From Mycolicibacterium sp. CBMA 226 (GTDB taxonomy: Bacteria > Actinomycetota > Actinomycetes > Mycobacteriales > Mycobacteriaceae), in contig NZ_VTGY01000011.1 in the NCBI RefSeq assembly GCF_009729075.1, forward strand, positions 558,001 through 622,000: a stretch of 64,000 nt of DNA, read 5' to 3'. Numbering within the stretch: position 1 is the first letter of the stretch; every line of letters starts with the position of its first letter. The position numbers and the translations under genes are program-made. Shown here piece by piece: positions 9,962 through 19,243 of this stretch. The notes beneath the pieces are model-generated. The model was not told the origin of the DNA, ran no database searches, and was given only the letters and a program-made list of their open reading frames with translations.

Positions 9962-10555
9962 CTATCGGTTAGCAGGCGATTGCGCGCGGGTGGCGGTCCC
10001 GGCGCGCGGGGCACGGTGCAATACCTGCGGGCCGGCGGCCAGGATCGCGAGACACACCATCGACGTGGCATAGAGGGCGCCGCCGATGATGTCGGTGAAG
10101 TAGTGGAAGTCGTTGCTGGCCATACCGATAGAGGGAATGGCGGCACCGATCACGGCGAGCGTGACACTCCACACGTGAACCCCGAAACCGAGCACCAGCA
10201 TCGCCGCGACGGTGATCGCCACGGTGGTGTGACCGCTCGGGTACGCCAGATTCTCGCCATACCAGGGCCGGCCGAACAGTACCTTCAGCACCTTCGCACC
10301 GATGATCGAGATGACCGGGCACAGCGCGGCCACGGTGGCCAGCCGCCACTCGCGCCGCCACAGCGGGATGCCGACTGCCAGCAGGTAGAGCGGCACCAGC
10401 ACCTTGACGCGGTTCAGCAGCAGCATCCAGTACGGGTGCGCGCCGAGCAGTTCACGCGACATCTCGATGAACCAGTGATCCACCGCCGAGTCACCCGCCC
10501 TGACGACGATGCCCAGCACGATCATCGTGGTGAACCCGACCACGGGCCACCACAT
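9962..10555 (-). CDS. PAP2 superfamily membrane phosphatase
   Basis: This multi-pass protein carries AYPSGHTT (PAP2 motif 2) and HYFTDIIGG (the HxxxD of motif 3), preceded by KVLKVLFGRPWY, a form of motif 1. The family dephosphorylates lipid phosphates such as undecaprenyl or phosphatidyl phosphates at the membrane. The frame extends into the upstream MBL gene; the ATG at 10555 (197 residues) is the first credible start, with TTG at 10558 or 10561 as alternatives. It lies just downstream of the MBL gene and is likely co-transcribed. Confidence 0.85.
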   Translation of the reverse strand: MWWPVVGFTTMIVLGIVVRAGDSAVDHWFIEMSRELLGAHPYWMLLLNRVKVLVPLYLLAVGIPLWRREWRLATVAALCPVISIIGAKVLKVLFGRPWYGENLAYPSGHTTVAITVAAMLVLGFGVHVWSVTLAVIGAAIPSIGMASNDFHYFTDIIGGALYATSMVCLAILAAGPQVLHRAPRAGTATRAQSPANR

Positions 10556-10572
10556 CAACAACCGTCGCGTGT

Positions 10573-11223
10573 TCAGAACCGCATCTCCTGCTCGGGTGCC
10601 AGCACTCGGAAGTCGGTGTCGGTCATCTCGTCGAGCCGGCCGTAGTAGATGCCCTTGGCCTGTTCGGCGACGACGCCCTGATGGATCGGCACCGCGTGCT
10701 GCGGCGCGACGGCCCGCAGGAAGTCCACGGCCTCGGCGATCTTCATCCACGGCGCGGCGGCCGGTGCGGCCAATACTTCGACCGGCTCGCCCGGCACGAA
10801 CAGCGCGTCGCCCGGATGCATCAGCCGGGCGGCGTGACCAGCATCACCGACCAGGTACGAGATGTTGTCGATGATCGGAATCTCCGGGTGGATCACCGCA
10901 TGCTTGCCGCCCGCGCCGCGCACCGTCAGATGGCCGATGGACAGGGTGTCGCCGACGTGTACGGCCTGCCACGACCCGCCCAGCTGCGCCGCGGTCATCG
11001 GGTCGGCGTACAGCTTGGCTTGCGGATTCGCCTCGACCAGGGCCGGCAGGCGCGCCGGGTCGGCGTGGTCGGGGTGCTGATGGGTGATCAGGATGGCGTC
11101 CAGTCCGGTGATGCCCTCGAACCCGTGTGAGAAGTTGCCCGGGTCGAACAGGACCGTGGCCTTCGCGTCGCCATCGGTGAATCGGGCCAACAGGCAGGAA
11201 TGTCCGAAGTGCGTCAGCTCCAT
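10573..11223 (-). CDS. Metallo-beta-lactamase fold hydrolase (UlaG-like)
   Basis: The 216-residue product starts MELTHFGHSCLLARF and has the zinc motif THQHPDHAD, then a later conserved LMHPGDALFVPGE and PIHQG. These fit the short L-ascorbate-6-phosphate-lactonase-like branch of the MBL superfamily. The frame runs open far upstream, but that part is antisense to purS and purQ and was excluded. It is divergent from purS, matching the Rv0786c position in M. tuberculosis. Function is unproven. Confidence 0.9.
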   Translation of the reverse strand: MELTHFGHSCLLARFTDGDAKATVLFDPGNFSHGFEGITGLDAILITHQHPDHADPARLPALVEANPQAKLYADPMTAAQLGGSWQAVHVGDTLSIGHLTVRGAGGKHAVIHPEIPIIDNISYLVGDAGHAARLMHPGDALFVPGEPVEVLAAPAAAPWMKIAEAVDFLRAVAPQHAVPIHQGVVAEQAKGIYYGRLDEMTDTDFRVLAPEQEMRF

Positions 11224-11305
11224 CAGTCCATTGTGCGGGCAACGCCTCGAACAGGGGCGCCGGTAGAGTAAGCGCGAGCAATCCGACCCGAACAAAGGAG
11301 CGCGC

Positions 11306-11545
11306 GTGGCCCGCGTCGTTGTGCACGTGATGCCCAAGGCCGAGATCCTGGACCCGCAAGGCCAGGCGATTGTCGGAGCGCTGGGGCGCCTCGGAATCAC
11401 CGGAGTATCCGACGTCCGCCAGGGCAAGCGATTCGAGCTCGAGGTCGACGACACCGTGTCCGACGAGACGCTGGAGCACGTCGCCGAGACGCTGCTGGCC
11501 AACACCGTCATCGAGGACTTCTCGGTGCACCGGGAGAACGCATGA
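11306..11545 (+). CDS. purS: Phosphoribosylformylglycinamidine synthase subunit PurS
   Basis: PurS is the small scaffold subunit of the PurLQS complex that makes FGAM from FGAR and glutamine. The 79-residue protein shows the typical [20 protein letters not shown] start and [17 protein letters not shown] start follows AAAGGAG. The stop overlaps the purQ ATG by 4 bp, indicating coupled translation. Confidence 0.96.
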   Translation: MARVVVHVMPKAEILDPQGQAIVGALGRLGITGVSDVRQGKRFELEVDDTVSDETLEHVAETLLANTVIEDFSVHRENA

Positions 11546-12246
11546 CCGCGGACGGGGCGAGCGCAGCGACGGGAGGCGCACGGGTCGGTGTCATCACCTT
11601 CCCCGGCACGCTCGACGACGTCGACGCGGCGCGCGCGGTCCGGGCCGTCGGCGGCGAGGCCGTCAGCCTCTGGCACGCCGATCCCGACCTGAAGGGCGTC
11701 GACGCCGTCATCGTCCCCGGTGGCTTCTCCTACGGTGACTACCTGCGCTGCGGCGCCATCGCCAAGTTCGCGCCCGTGATGACGTCGGTCGTCGAAGCCG
11801 CCGGCAAGGGCATGCCCGTGCTCGGCATCTGCAACGGCTTCCAGGTCCTGTGCGAGGCCGGGCTGCTGCCGGGCGCGCTGACCCGCAACGAGGGTCTGCA
11901 CTTCATCTGTCGCGACGTGTGGCTCGAGGTGACGGCGACCTCGACCGCGTGGAGCAGCCGCTACGAGGCCGGCGCCGACATCCTGATTCCGCTGAAGTCC
12001 GGCGAGGGCCGGTACGTCGCCTCCGAGGCCGTACTCGACGAACTCGAGGGCGAGGGCCGGGTGGTGTTCCGCTACCGAGACAACATGAACGGTTCGATGC
12101 GCTCGATCGCCGGGGTCAGCTCGGCCAACGGCCGCGTCGTCGGCCTGATGCCGCACCCCGAGCATGCCACCGAGGCGCTGACCGGCCCGTCCGATGACGG
12201 CTTGGGCATGTTCTTCTCCGCGCTGGACGCGGTGCTGACGGCTTAG
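11542..12246 (+). CDS. purQ: Phosphoribosylformylglycinamidine synthase subunit PurQ (glutaminase)
   Basis: This class I glutamine amidotransferase subunit supplies ammonia to PurL. The 234-residue protein has [34 protein letters not shown] and the nucleophile cysteine in [12 protein letters not shown], with the catalytic His/Glu pair in [11 protein letters not shown]. It overlaps purS by 4 bp. The N-terminal 15 residues are extra to the core fold, so a slightly later start is possible, but the ATG overlap favours the one given. Confidence 0.97.
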   Translation: MTADGASAATGGARVGVITFPGTLDDVDAARAVRAVGGEAVSLWHADPDLKGVDAVIVPGGFSYGDYLRCGAIAKFAPVMTSVVEAAGKGMPVLGICNGFQVLCEAGLLPGALTRNEGLHFICRDVWLEVTATSTAWSSRYEAGADILIPLKSGEGRYVASEAVLDELEGEGRVVFRYRDNMNGSMRSIAGVSSANGRVVGLMPHPEHATEALTGPSDDGLGMFFSALDAVLTA

Positions 12247-12549
12247 TCACCTGCCGTTGGTTGTCAGTCGCGGACCGATGCGCCTTCATGTTGCGCACTA
12301 TGAGTACCGACTGTGAGTTAGCTATGCGGCCGGAGTCGGGCGGTGGTTAACGCGCCGGAAATTTGCGCACGTGTCTGAATATTGTTGTGAATAGGGTTAT
12401 TTGAGAGGCGGCTGACGCGGTTATTGCCAGCGTGTGGCCAGGGAGAACACGGCGCAAAATTCTTTGCTGAAGCCGGGTGTTGAGCAGCTATCAGGCGTAG
12501 CCTCCCACCTTGAGTGTGGTTAGCACACCTGGCGACAGGAGCTGCGGCG
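12247..12549. other. Gene-free stretch upstream of the giant repeat protein
   Basis: No convincing gene lies in these 303 bases. The middle part (about 12350-12420) is visibly richer in A and T than the flanks, in keeping with an insertion boundary after purQ. TAGCCT at 12498-12503 could be a -10 hexamer. A small GTGTG/CACAC stem lies at 12514-12528, and AGGAG at 12537-12541 is the ribosome-binding site of the next gene. A 79-residue reverse-strand frame here has no recognisable features. Confidence 0.4.
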
Positions 12550-15500
12550 ATGGCCAAACAACGCCGGGCAAAGAAGTCCCAATCAGCGCAGGCCCGGCGG
12601 ACGACCGGCCGTCATCGTGCGCAGAAGCCTCGACCCGAGCCCTACTCGTGGCTCGGTGCCGGAGCGGTCACGCTCGGCCTCGGCGCGGCGCTGGCCAGCG
12701 GCTCGGGGATAGCTCACGCGGATACCGCGCCTCACGACAGCGCCTCGTCGAGCACCACGCACAACAAGGAAACGCCATCCGCGCCGAGCAGCTCAGCCGC
12801 CACGGCCGACGGCGGTACTCACCAAGCTGGTAGCGGCGACAGTCAAACCGCGGCGCTCCACACGGCCACTGCGGTCGACCCCACCGGCAGTACCGCCGAT
12901 ACCGGAACCGCGCCCAAACCGCGGTCTGCGGCTGCCCACAGCACCCCGGCCCCGTCGAGCCTCGGTCACGTCGCCCCTATCACCGAGATTGCCGCGGCCG
13001 AGCACCCCGTCATCCGCGCGGCGGCCACTGCCGTTGCCCCGACGACAGAAACATCCACTTCCGCGCCGAGCGGACAGCAACCGAAGCTGCCCGCGCCGGC
13101 GCCGCTCGTCCGCGCGGCCGTGACCAGCACTGTGCCCGTGACACAAACCCGGCTGGCCGCGGTCGCCAATACGGTCGCGCCCAACGCTGCGGTGACCAAC
13201 GCCGCCGTCGTCAACGCCCCGGTGACACCGCCGACGTCCCCGTGGGTGCCGGTGCTGAATCTGGTGGCCGGTGTCTTGACCATCTTCGGCGCCAATCCCC
13301 AGGGGCCGACCCCACCGGCCAGCCCGGTGGGCGCACTCCTGTGGGGTTTGTTCCGGCAGTTCGAAACCACCGTCGGCGTTGCCCCGCCTGTCGCCGGCAC
13401 AGCCACTGTCGGGCCCCCGGATCCGGCCACGGGAGCGGTCACCGGCGCGCTCGGCGCGACTGAGCAGGCCGGTCTGCCGCTGACGTACACGGTGAGCACC
13501 ACTCCTGCCAACGGCACCGTCACTGTGGACTCGACTGGGACCTACACCTATACCCCCACCGCGATTGCCCGGCTGGAGGCCTCCGTCGGTGGCGCTACCG
13601 CCGACGCATTCACGGTGAACGTCAGCGACGGGCTCGCGAGCACCAACGAAAGCGTCAACGTACCCATCTCGGCCGTGGCCGACACGCCATCGGCGCCGAA
13701 GTCGTTGAGCCAGAACGTCAGCGCCGCCGGCGTGGTCACCGGGACTGTGACCTCGACGGATCCGCTGGGCCTGCCGGTAACCTATAGTGCCGCAACCAAT
13801 CCCGCGAACGGGACGGTGACGGTCACCACGAACGGGGTGTACACGTACACGCCGACTCTTTTGGCGCAGGAGCAGGCGTCGGTGGGTGGGGCTACTGCCG
13901 ACAGCTTCACGGTGACGGCGTCGAATGGCACGTACACCAGTGCGGCCGGGACCATTTCGGTGCCGATCACCGCGGTTGCGGATACGCCGTCGGCACCTAC
14001 GTCAGCGTCGCAGTCTACTGCGGCCAATGGTGTCGTGACCGGTACGTTGACGTCCACCGACCCGGCGGGCAAGCCGTTGACCTACCGTGCGGCAAGCAAT
14101 CCCTCGAATGGCACGGTGACGGTCACCACGAACGGGGCGTACACGTACACGCCGACCCTGCTGGCGCAGGAGCAGGCCTCAGTGGGTGGGGCGACTGCAG
14201 ACAGCTTCACGGTCACGGCGACGAACGGCACATACACCAGTGCGGCCGGGACCATTTCGGTACCGATCACCGCGGTGGCGGATACGCCGTCGGCGCCTAC
14301 TTCAGCGTCGCAGTCCACTGCAGCTGGCGGTGTGGTGACCGGAACTCTCTCGTCGACCGATCCGGCAAGCCAGCCGCTGTCCTACAGCATCGCAAGCGGT
14401 CCCGCCAACGGGGTGGTGACCGTCACCTCAGTCGGCGGATACACCTACACCCCAAGCACTCTCGCCCAAGAACAGGCCTCAGTCGGTGGGGCCGGTACGG
14501 ACAGCTTCACCGTCACCGCGACGAACGGCACCTTCACCAGCGCGGCCGGGACTATTTCGGTGCCGATCACCGCGATCGCGGATACCCCGTCGGCGCCGCA
14601 GTCGGCGTCGCAATCCACCGCGGCCAGTGGCGTAGTGAGCGGCACCCTGACTGCTACAGATCCCGTAGGCAAGCCTCTGACCTACAGTGCGGCAAGCAAT
14701 CCCGCGAACGGGTCGGTCACGGTGACGACTGCGGGCGGGTACGTGTACACACCGAGTCTGCTCGCGCAGGAGCAAGCATCAGTCGGTGGGGCCACCAGTG
14801 ACAGCTTCACGGTGACGGCTACCAATGGCACGTTCACCAGTTCTGCGGGCACAGTCACGGTGCCGATCACTGCGGTGGCGGATACCCCGTCGGCGCCGCA
14901 ATTGACGTCGCAGTCCACTGCCGTCAACGGTGTGGTCACCGGAACTGTGGCGTCGACTGATCCGGCGGGCAAGATGTTGTCCTACAGTGTGGCAAGCAAT
15001 CCCGCGAACGGGACGGTGACGGTCACGTCGGCTGGCGGCTATACCTACACCCCGAGCGCTCTGGCTCAAGAGCAGGCGAGCGTCGGCGGGGCGACGTCGG
15101 ACAGCTTCACAGTGACGGCGACCAATGGCACTTTCACCAGCTCGGCGGGCACCGTCACGGTGGCGATCACCGCGGTGGCGGATACCCCGTCGGTGCCGCA
15201 GTCGGCATCGCAGTCCACTGCTGCCAATGGTGTCGTGACCGGAACCCTGACGTCGACCGATCCGGCAAGCAAGCCGTTGACCTACAGTGCCGCAAGCGGT
15301 CCCACGAATGGCACGGTCACGGTCACCTCGGCCGGCGGATACACCTACACCCCAACAACTCTGGCGCAGGAGCAGGCGAGCGTCGGTGGTCCGACCACGG
15401 ACAGCTTCACGGCGACTGCCACCAACTCCACCTTCACCAGTTCTGCGGGCACGATTTCCGTGCCGATCACCGCGATCGCCGACACCCCGAGTGCACCGCA

Positions 15501-18489
15501 ATCGGGGTTGCTCGCCGTCGGGAACAATGGCGCGGTCAGCGGAATCGTGTCGTCCGTGGACCCTGCCGGACAGTCCTTGACCTATGCGGTGGCGAGCCAT
15601 CCCAGCAGTGGCACAGTCACTTTGAATACGACGACCGGCGGGTTCACCTACACACCGTCCGGGTTGGCGCGGCAGCTGGCATCGGTCGGCGGCCCTACAT
15701 CGGATTCGTTCACCGTCACGGCCAGCAACAGCGTGTACACGTCAGCTGCGGGCACGATCACGGTCGCGATCACCCCGCTGGCGGATACCCCGTCGGCACC
15801 GCAGTCGGCATCGCAGTCCACCGCCGCCGACGGGGTGGTGACTGGAGCCCTGACGTCGACCGACCCGGCTAGCAAGCCGCTCACCTACGGTATCGCTAGC
15901 GGTCCCTCGACCGGGGCGGTGACCGTCAGCTCGGCCGGCGGATACACCTACACCCCAACGACTTTGGCGCAGGAGCAGGCGAGCGTCGGCGGGCCGACCA
16001 CGGACAGCTTCACGGCGACCGCCACAAACGGCACCTACACCAGCACGGCGGGCACCATCTCGGTGCCGATCACGGCCATTGCCGACACCCCTGGCACACC
16101 GCAGTCGGCGTCGCAGTCCATCGCGACCAACGGTGTGGTCACCGGCACCGTGACCGCGACTGACCCGGCCGGTAAGACGCTGACCTACAGCGCCGCAAGC
16201 AGTCCCGCGAACGGCACGGTCACCGTCACGGCCAACGGCGCATACACGTACACGCCCAGCACCGCTGCGCAGCTGCAGGCCGGTACCGGCGGGCCTACCA
16301 CCGACAGCTTCACCGTCACAGCCACCAACGGCACCTTCACCAGCGCGTCAGGCTCGATCTCGGTGCCGATCACCCCGATTGCCGACACCCCGAGCACACC
16401 GCAGTCGGCATCACAGTCCACCGCCGCCAACGGTGTGGTCACCGGTACGCTGACCGCGACTGACCCAGCCGGTAAGACGCTGACCTACAGTGCCGCAACC
16501 AATCCCACCAACGGCACCGTCACAGTGACCGCCGGCGGGGCCTACACGTACACGCCCACCGAGGCCTCGCAGGTGAGTGCCTCGATGGGCGGGGCCACCA
16601 CCGATGCGTTCACGGTCACCGCGTCCAACGGGACAAACACCAGCAGCGCCGGATCGATCAGTGTTCCCATCACGGCCGCCACGCCGACCGTCGTCAATAC
16701 CGTTGCGGCGGGCGCAAACCCGAACGGCATCGCGGTGAGCCCCAACGGCAGCACCATCTACGTCGTCAACTCCGGTGCGAACACGGTGTCGGTGATGAAC
16801 TCGGCCACCAAAACCATCACCGCCAATGTGGCGGTCGGTACCAACCCATACGGCGTCGTGGTGAGTCCCGATGGCAGCACCGCCTACGCCACCAACTCCG
16901 GTAATGCCACCGTATCGGTGATCAACACCGCCACCGACTCGGTCATCAACACCATCACGGTCGGCACCACCCCACAGGCCGTCACGGTCAGTCCCAACGG
17001 CGCTGACGTCTACGTCGCCAATTTCGGCAGCAGCTCGGTGTCGGTAATCAGTACCGCCGCCGGCTTCGTCACCACCACGATTCCCGTTGGACCGCGTCCC
17101 GACAGCGTCGCGGTCAGTCCCAATGGTGCGGTCGCCTACGTGACCAGCCAGGGCAATATCTCCCACGCCGGCGCGGTATCGGTCATCGACACCGCTACCA
17201 ACACTGTCACCGCGACGATCACGCTCGGTGGCGGCCTCAAGCCCTCCGGTGTGGCGTTCAGCCCCACCGGCAACTTCGCCTACGTGACAGCCAGTGTCAA
17301 TGGGCTGGGCAACGGCACTGTGGCGGTCATCAACACCGCCACGAACACCGTGGCCACCACCATCGCGGTCGTCGCGTCGCCGCAGGGCGTCGCGTTCAGC
17401 CCGGACGGCAGCCTCGCCTACGTCGCCGACGCCGGCGGCAACACGGTGTCGGTGATCAACACCGCCACCAACACCGTCGTCGCCACCAAACAGGTTGGCG
17501 TCCAACCGACGGCCATCGCGGTCAACCCCAGCACCGGCCTCGCGTACGTCACCAACAACGGCGACAACACCGTGTCAATCATCGCCCTGGCCCCGGTCTC
17601 GAACCCGGCGCCCAACACCGTCGTCGCCACGATCCTGGCCGGCACGGAGTTCCTGACCACCAGCCCCAACGGAAACTTCGTCTACCTCGACCAGGGGAGC
17701 TCGGTGTCGGTGATCAGCACCGCGACCAACACCGTCGTCAACACCTTCCCCGTGGACGCCAGCAACATCGGCGGCGACGGGATCGCGGTCAGCCCCGATG
17801 GCAGCCGGCTCTACATCGCCACCGGCAACGCGGCCAATCCGACGACCGGCGCCGGCACCGTGTCGGTGGTCAACACCGCGACGGACAGCGTCGTCGCGAG
17901 CATCGCGGTCGGCCCCGAGCCGTTCGGCGTTGCACTCACCCCGAACGGCAGCACCGCCTACGTCATCAACACCCCTGGCACCGTGTCGGTGATCAACACC
18001 GCGACCAACACCGTCACCAACACCATTGCCGTCAGCGGCCAACCGCTGGGCGTCGCGGCGAACCCCAGCGGCGGAACTGTGTATGTCGCCACCAGCGCCG
18101 GCATCTCGGTGATCAACACCGCGACCAACACTGTCACCACCACGGTCCCCGCCAGCGGCGCATTCGGCGTGGCAGTCAGTCCCAACGGGCACACCCTGTA
18201 CGCGGCCACCAGCGCAGGCGTTGAAGTGATCAACACTGCGACCAATACCGTGACGACCACCGTCCCTGGCGGTGCGACCCAGGTCGCGGTCAGCCCCGAC
18301 GGCAACTTCGTCTACGCGACGAACAGCGGCGACACCGTGACGGTGATCGATACCGCCAACAACACCGTGATCGACACCATCACAGCTGGTTCCGAAACAG
18401 TCGGTCTCACGGTGACGCCCAACGGCCAATATGTCTACGTCGCCAACATCGCCTCCGGCACCGTGTCGGTGATCTACACCGGAAACTGA
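12550..18489 (+). CDS. Giant secreted repeat protein: cadherin/VCBS-like repeats plus YVTN beta-propeller
   Basis: The start at 12550 (MAKQRRAKKSQ) has AGGAG 8 nt upstream and gives 1,979 residues. A basic leader is followed by a hydrophobic segment (WLGAGAVTLGLGAALASGSG) and a likely signal peptidase site after AHA at residue 57. Residues 58-295 are Ala/Thr/Pro-rich. Eleven repeats of about 100 residues follow, with TYSAATNPANGTVTVT, YTYTPT, SVGGATADSFTV and VADTPSAP elements, of the VCBS/cadherin-like immunoglobulin type. From about residue 1378 to the end come about fourteen motifs like NTVSVINTATNTVVA and AVSPDGSLAYV, which suggest one or two YncE-like propellers. No LPxTG or membrane anchor is seen. 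A secreted or surface-associated adhesin is the best inference. Confidence 0.88.
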   Translation: MAKQRRAKKSQSAQARRTTGRHRAQKPRPEPYSWLGAGAVTLGLGAALASGSGIAHADTAPHDSASSSTTHNKETPSAPSSSAATADGGTHQAGSGDSQTAALHTATAVDPTGSTADTGTAPKPRSAAAHSTPAPSSLGHVAPITEIAAAEHPVIRAAATAVAPTTETSTSAPSGQQPKLPAPAPLVRAAVTSTVPVTQTRLAAVANTVAPNAAVTNAAVVNAPVTPPTSPWVPVLNLVAGVLTIFGANPQGPTPPASPVGALLWGLFRQFETTVGVAPPVAGTATVGPPDPATGAVTGALGATEQAGLPLTYTVSTTPANGTVTVDSTGTYTYTPTAIARLEASVGGATADAFTVNVSDGLASTNESVNVPISAVADTPSAPKSLSQNVSAAGVVTGTVTSTDPLGLPVTYSAATNPANGTVTVTTNGVYTYTPTLLAQEQASVGGATADSFTVTASNGTYTSAAGTISVPITAVADTPSAPTSASQSTAANGVVTGTLTSTDPAGKPLTYRAASNPSNGTVTVTTNGAYTYTPTLLAQEQASVGGATADSFTVTATNGTYTSAAGTISVPITAVADTPSAPTSASQSTAAGGVVTGTLSSTDPASQPLSYSIASGPANGVVTVTSVGGYTYTPSTLAQEQASVGGAGTDSFTVTATNGTFTSAAGTISVPITAIADTPSAPQSASQSTAASGVVSGTLTATDPVGKPLTYSAASNPANGSVTVTTAGGYVYTPSLLAQEQASVGGATSDSFTVTATNGTFTSSAGTVTVPITAVADTPSAPQLTSQSTAVNGVVTGTVASTDPAGKMLSYSVASNPANGTVTVTSAGGYTYTPSALAQEQASVGGATSDSFTVTATNGTFTSSAGTVTVAITAVADTPSVPQSASQSTAANGVVTGTLTSTDPASKPLTYSAASGPTNGTVTVTSAGGYTYTPTTLAQEQASVGGPTTDSFTATATNSTFTSSAGTISVPITAIADTPSAPQSGLLAVGNNGAVSGIVSSVDPAGQSLTYAVASHPSSGTVTLNTTTGGFTYTPSGLARQLASVGGPTSDSFTVTASNSVYTSAAGTITVAITPLADTPSAPQSASQSTAADGVVTGALTSTDPASKPLTYGIASGPSTGAVTVSSAGGYTYTPTTLAQEQASVGGPTTDSFTATATNGTYTSTAGTISVPITAIADTPGTPQSASQSIATNGVVTGTVTATDPAGKTLTYSAASSPANGTVTVTANGAYTYTPSTAAQLQAGTGGPTTDSFTVTATNGTFTSASGSISVPITPIADTPSTPQSASQSTAANGVVTGTLTATDPAGKTLTYSAATNPTNGTVTVTAGGAYTYTPTEASQVSASMGGATTDAFTVTASNGTNTSSAGSISVPITAATPTVVNTVAAGANPNGIAVSPNGSTIYVVNSGANTVSVMNSATKTITANVAVGTNPYGVVVSPDGSTAYATNSGNATVSVINTATDSVINTITVGTTPQAVTVSPNGADVYVANFGSSSVSVISTAAGFVTTTIPVGPRPDSVAVSPNGAVAYVTSQGNISHAGAVSVIDTATNTVTATITLGGGLKPSGVAFSPTGNFAYVTASVNGLGNGTVAVINTATNTVATTIAVVASPQGVAFSPDGSLAYVADAGGNTVSVINTATNTVVATKQVGVQPTAIAVNPSTGLAYVTNNGDNTVSIIALAPVSNPAPNTVVATILAGTEFLTTSPNGNFVYLDQGSSVSVISTATNTVVNTFPVDASNIGGDGIAVSPDGSRLYIATGNAANPTTGAGTVSVVNTATDSVVASIAVGPEPFGVALTPNGSTAYVINTPGTVSVINTATNTVTNTIAVSGQPLGVAANPSGGTVYVATSAGISVINTATNTVTTTVPASGAFGVAVSPNGHTLYAATSAGVEVINTATNTVTTTVPGGATQVAVSPDGNFVYATNSGDTVTVIDTANNTVIDTITAGSETVGLTVTPNGQYVYVANIASGTVSVIYTGN
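13384..16683 (+). repeat. Eleven tandem 300-bp coding repeats
   Basis: The aspartate codon of the ADTPSAP element recurs at 13681, 13981, 14281, 14581, 14881, 15181, 15481, 15784, 16084 and 16384: exact 300-bp spacing with one 303-bp unit. Units two and three are almost identical, while units eight, ten and eleven are more diverged, which suggests duplication of inner units. Confidence 0.9.
16684..18486 (+). repeat. YVTN/YncE propeller coding repeats (about 14 motifs)
   Basis: The segment encodes about fourteen copies of a (T/S)VSVINTATNTV strand alternating with an SPNG/SPDG turn and a (A/V)YV strand, at intervals of about 40 residues. Fourteen blades would make two seven-bladed propellers. 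Confidence 0.8.
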
Positions 18490-18502
18490 CCAGGAGGTCT
18501 TG

Positions 18503-19243
18503 ATGCGGGCAAGGATGACGATGGCGGTCGCCGCGCTCGCGTGCATCGCGGTGTCCGGCTGCACCGTCAACATCGGCGGCGGCTCGCCCGGTGCCGCGAA
18601 AGTATCGAAAGAGGCTCTACAGAAAGATATTTCGCAGCGGCTGGCCGACGCCGGTCACCCACCGCAGTCAGTGAGTTGCGCGGACGACCTGGCTGGAAAG
18701 ATCGGACAGAGCACGCACTGCGAGGTCGCCACGGGCGCGGCCGCCAACTTCGAGCCGATCGTCACCGTGACCAGTGTCGACGGCACCACCGTCAGCTACG
18801 ACATCACCCCGGCGGTATCGCAGGCACAGCTGGAAGCAGCCGTCGCGCGCCTGGTCGCGAACTCGATGAAGGTGCCGCCGACCGCGGTGGCATGCCAGTC
18901 GGGATTACCGGGCAAGGTCGGCGCTGAGGCGCTCTGCGACGTCACTTCGGCAGGAGCGACAGCGACGCGCACCGTACATGTCAGCGCGGTGTCCGGGCTG
19001 GCCATGCAATACGGCCTGGTGCCGATGCTGCCCAAGGGCGTGGTGGAAAGCTCGCTGATCTTCCAGTTGAAACAGGTTGGACCGCAACCTGATTCGGCCA
19101 CCTGCGTGTCCGGCTTGGAAGGCAAGCCAGGTACCACGGTCGACTGTACGACACGAACCGCCGGGCAGGCCGCGGCCTACGTGCTGACTGTGACCGCTGT
19201 TCAGGGCGACAACATCACCTACAAATACGCCCCGAAGCGCTAG
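18503..19243 (+). CDS. DUF4333-like triple-repeat lipoprotein
   Basis: The ATG at 18503 lies 5 nt after a strong AGGAGG (18492-18497); an in-frame TTG directly before it is too close to that site. The protein has a signal peptide ending in the lipobox VSGC, so it should be lipidated and membrane-anchored. Three repeats follow, each with a SVSCADDLAGKIGQSTHCEV-like core (also VACQSGLPGKVG and ATCVSGLEGKPG) containing paired cysteines, the pattern of DUF4333 domains. It lies 13 bp after the giant surface protein and is probably in its operon. Its last 4 bp overlap the convergent encapsulin gene. Confidence 0.85.
   Translation: MRARMTMAVAALACIAVSGCTVNIGGGSPGAAKVSKEALQKDISQRLADAGHPPQSVSCADDLAGKIGQSTHCEVATGAAANFEPIVTVTSVDGTTVSYDITPAVSQAQLEAAVARLVANSMKVPPTAVACQSGLPGKVGAEALCDVTSAGATATRTVHVSAVSGLAMQYGLVPMLPKGVVESSLIFQLKQVGPQPDSATCVSGLEGKPGTTVDCTTRTAGQAAAYVLTVTAVQGDNITYKYAPKR

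Noticed and set aside
10573..12165. 530-codon reverse-strand extension of the MBL hydrolase
   Set aside because: Everything upstream of 11223 is antisense to purS and purQ; the MBL fold starts exactly at the ATG at 11223.
12318..12557. 79-codon reverse-strand frame upstream of the giant gene
   Set aside because: No ribosome-binding site, no hydrophobic or domain features, and it overlaps the regulatory region and start of the surface-protein gene.
13384..16683. Possible CRISPR-like or satellite array because of strict periodicity
   Set aside because: The 300-bp period stays in one open frame, preserves amino acids more than bases and encodes beta-strand repeats; no short repeat-spacer pattern and no cas genes are present.
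16411..17505. 364-codon reverse-strand frame in the propeller region
   Set aside because: Its GVDHRH-type repeats are only the complement of the INTATN repeats of the giant surface protein.
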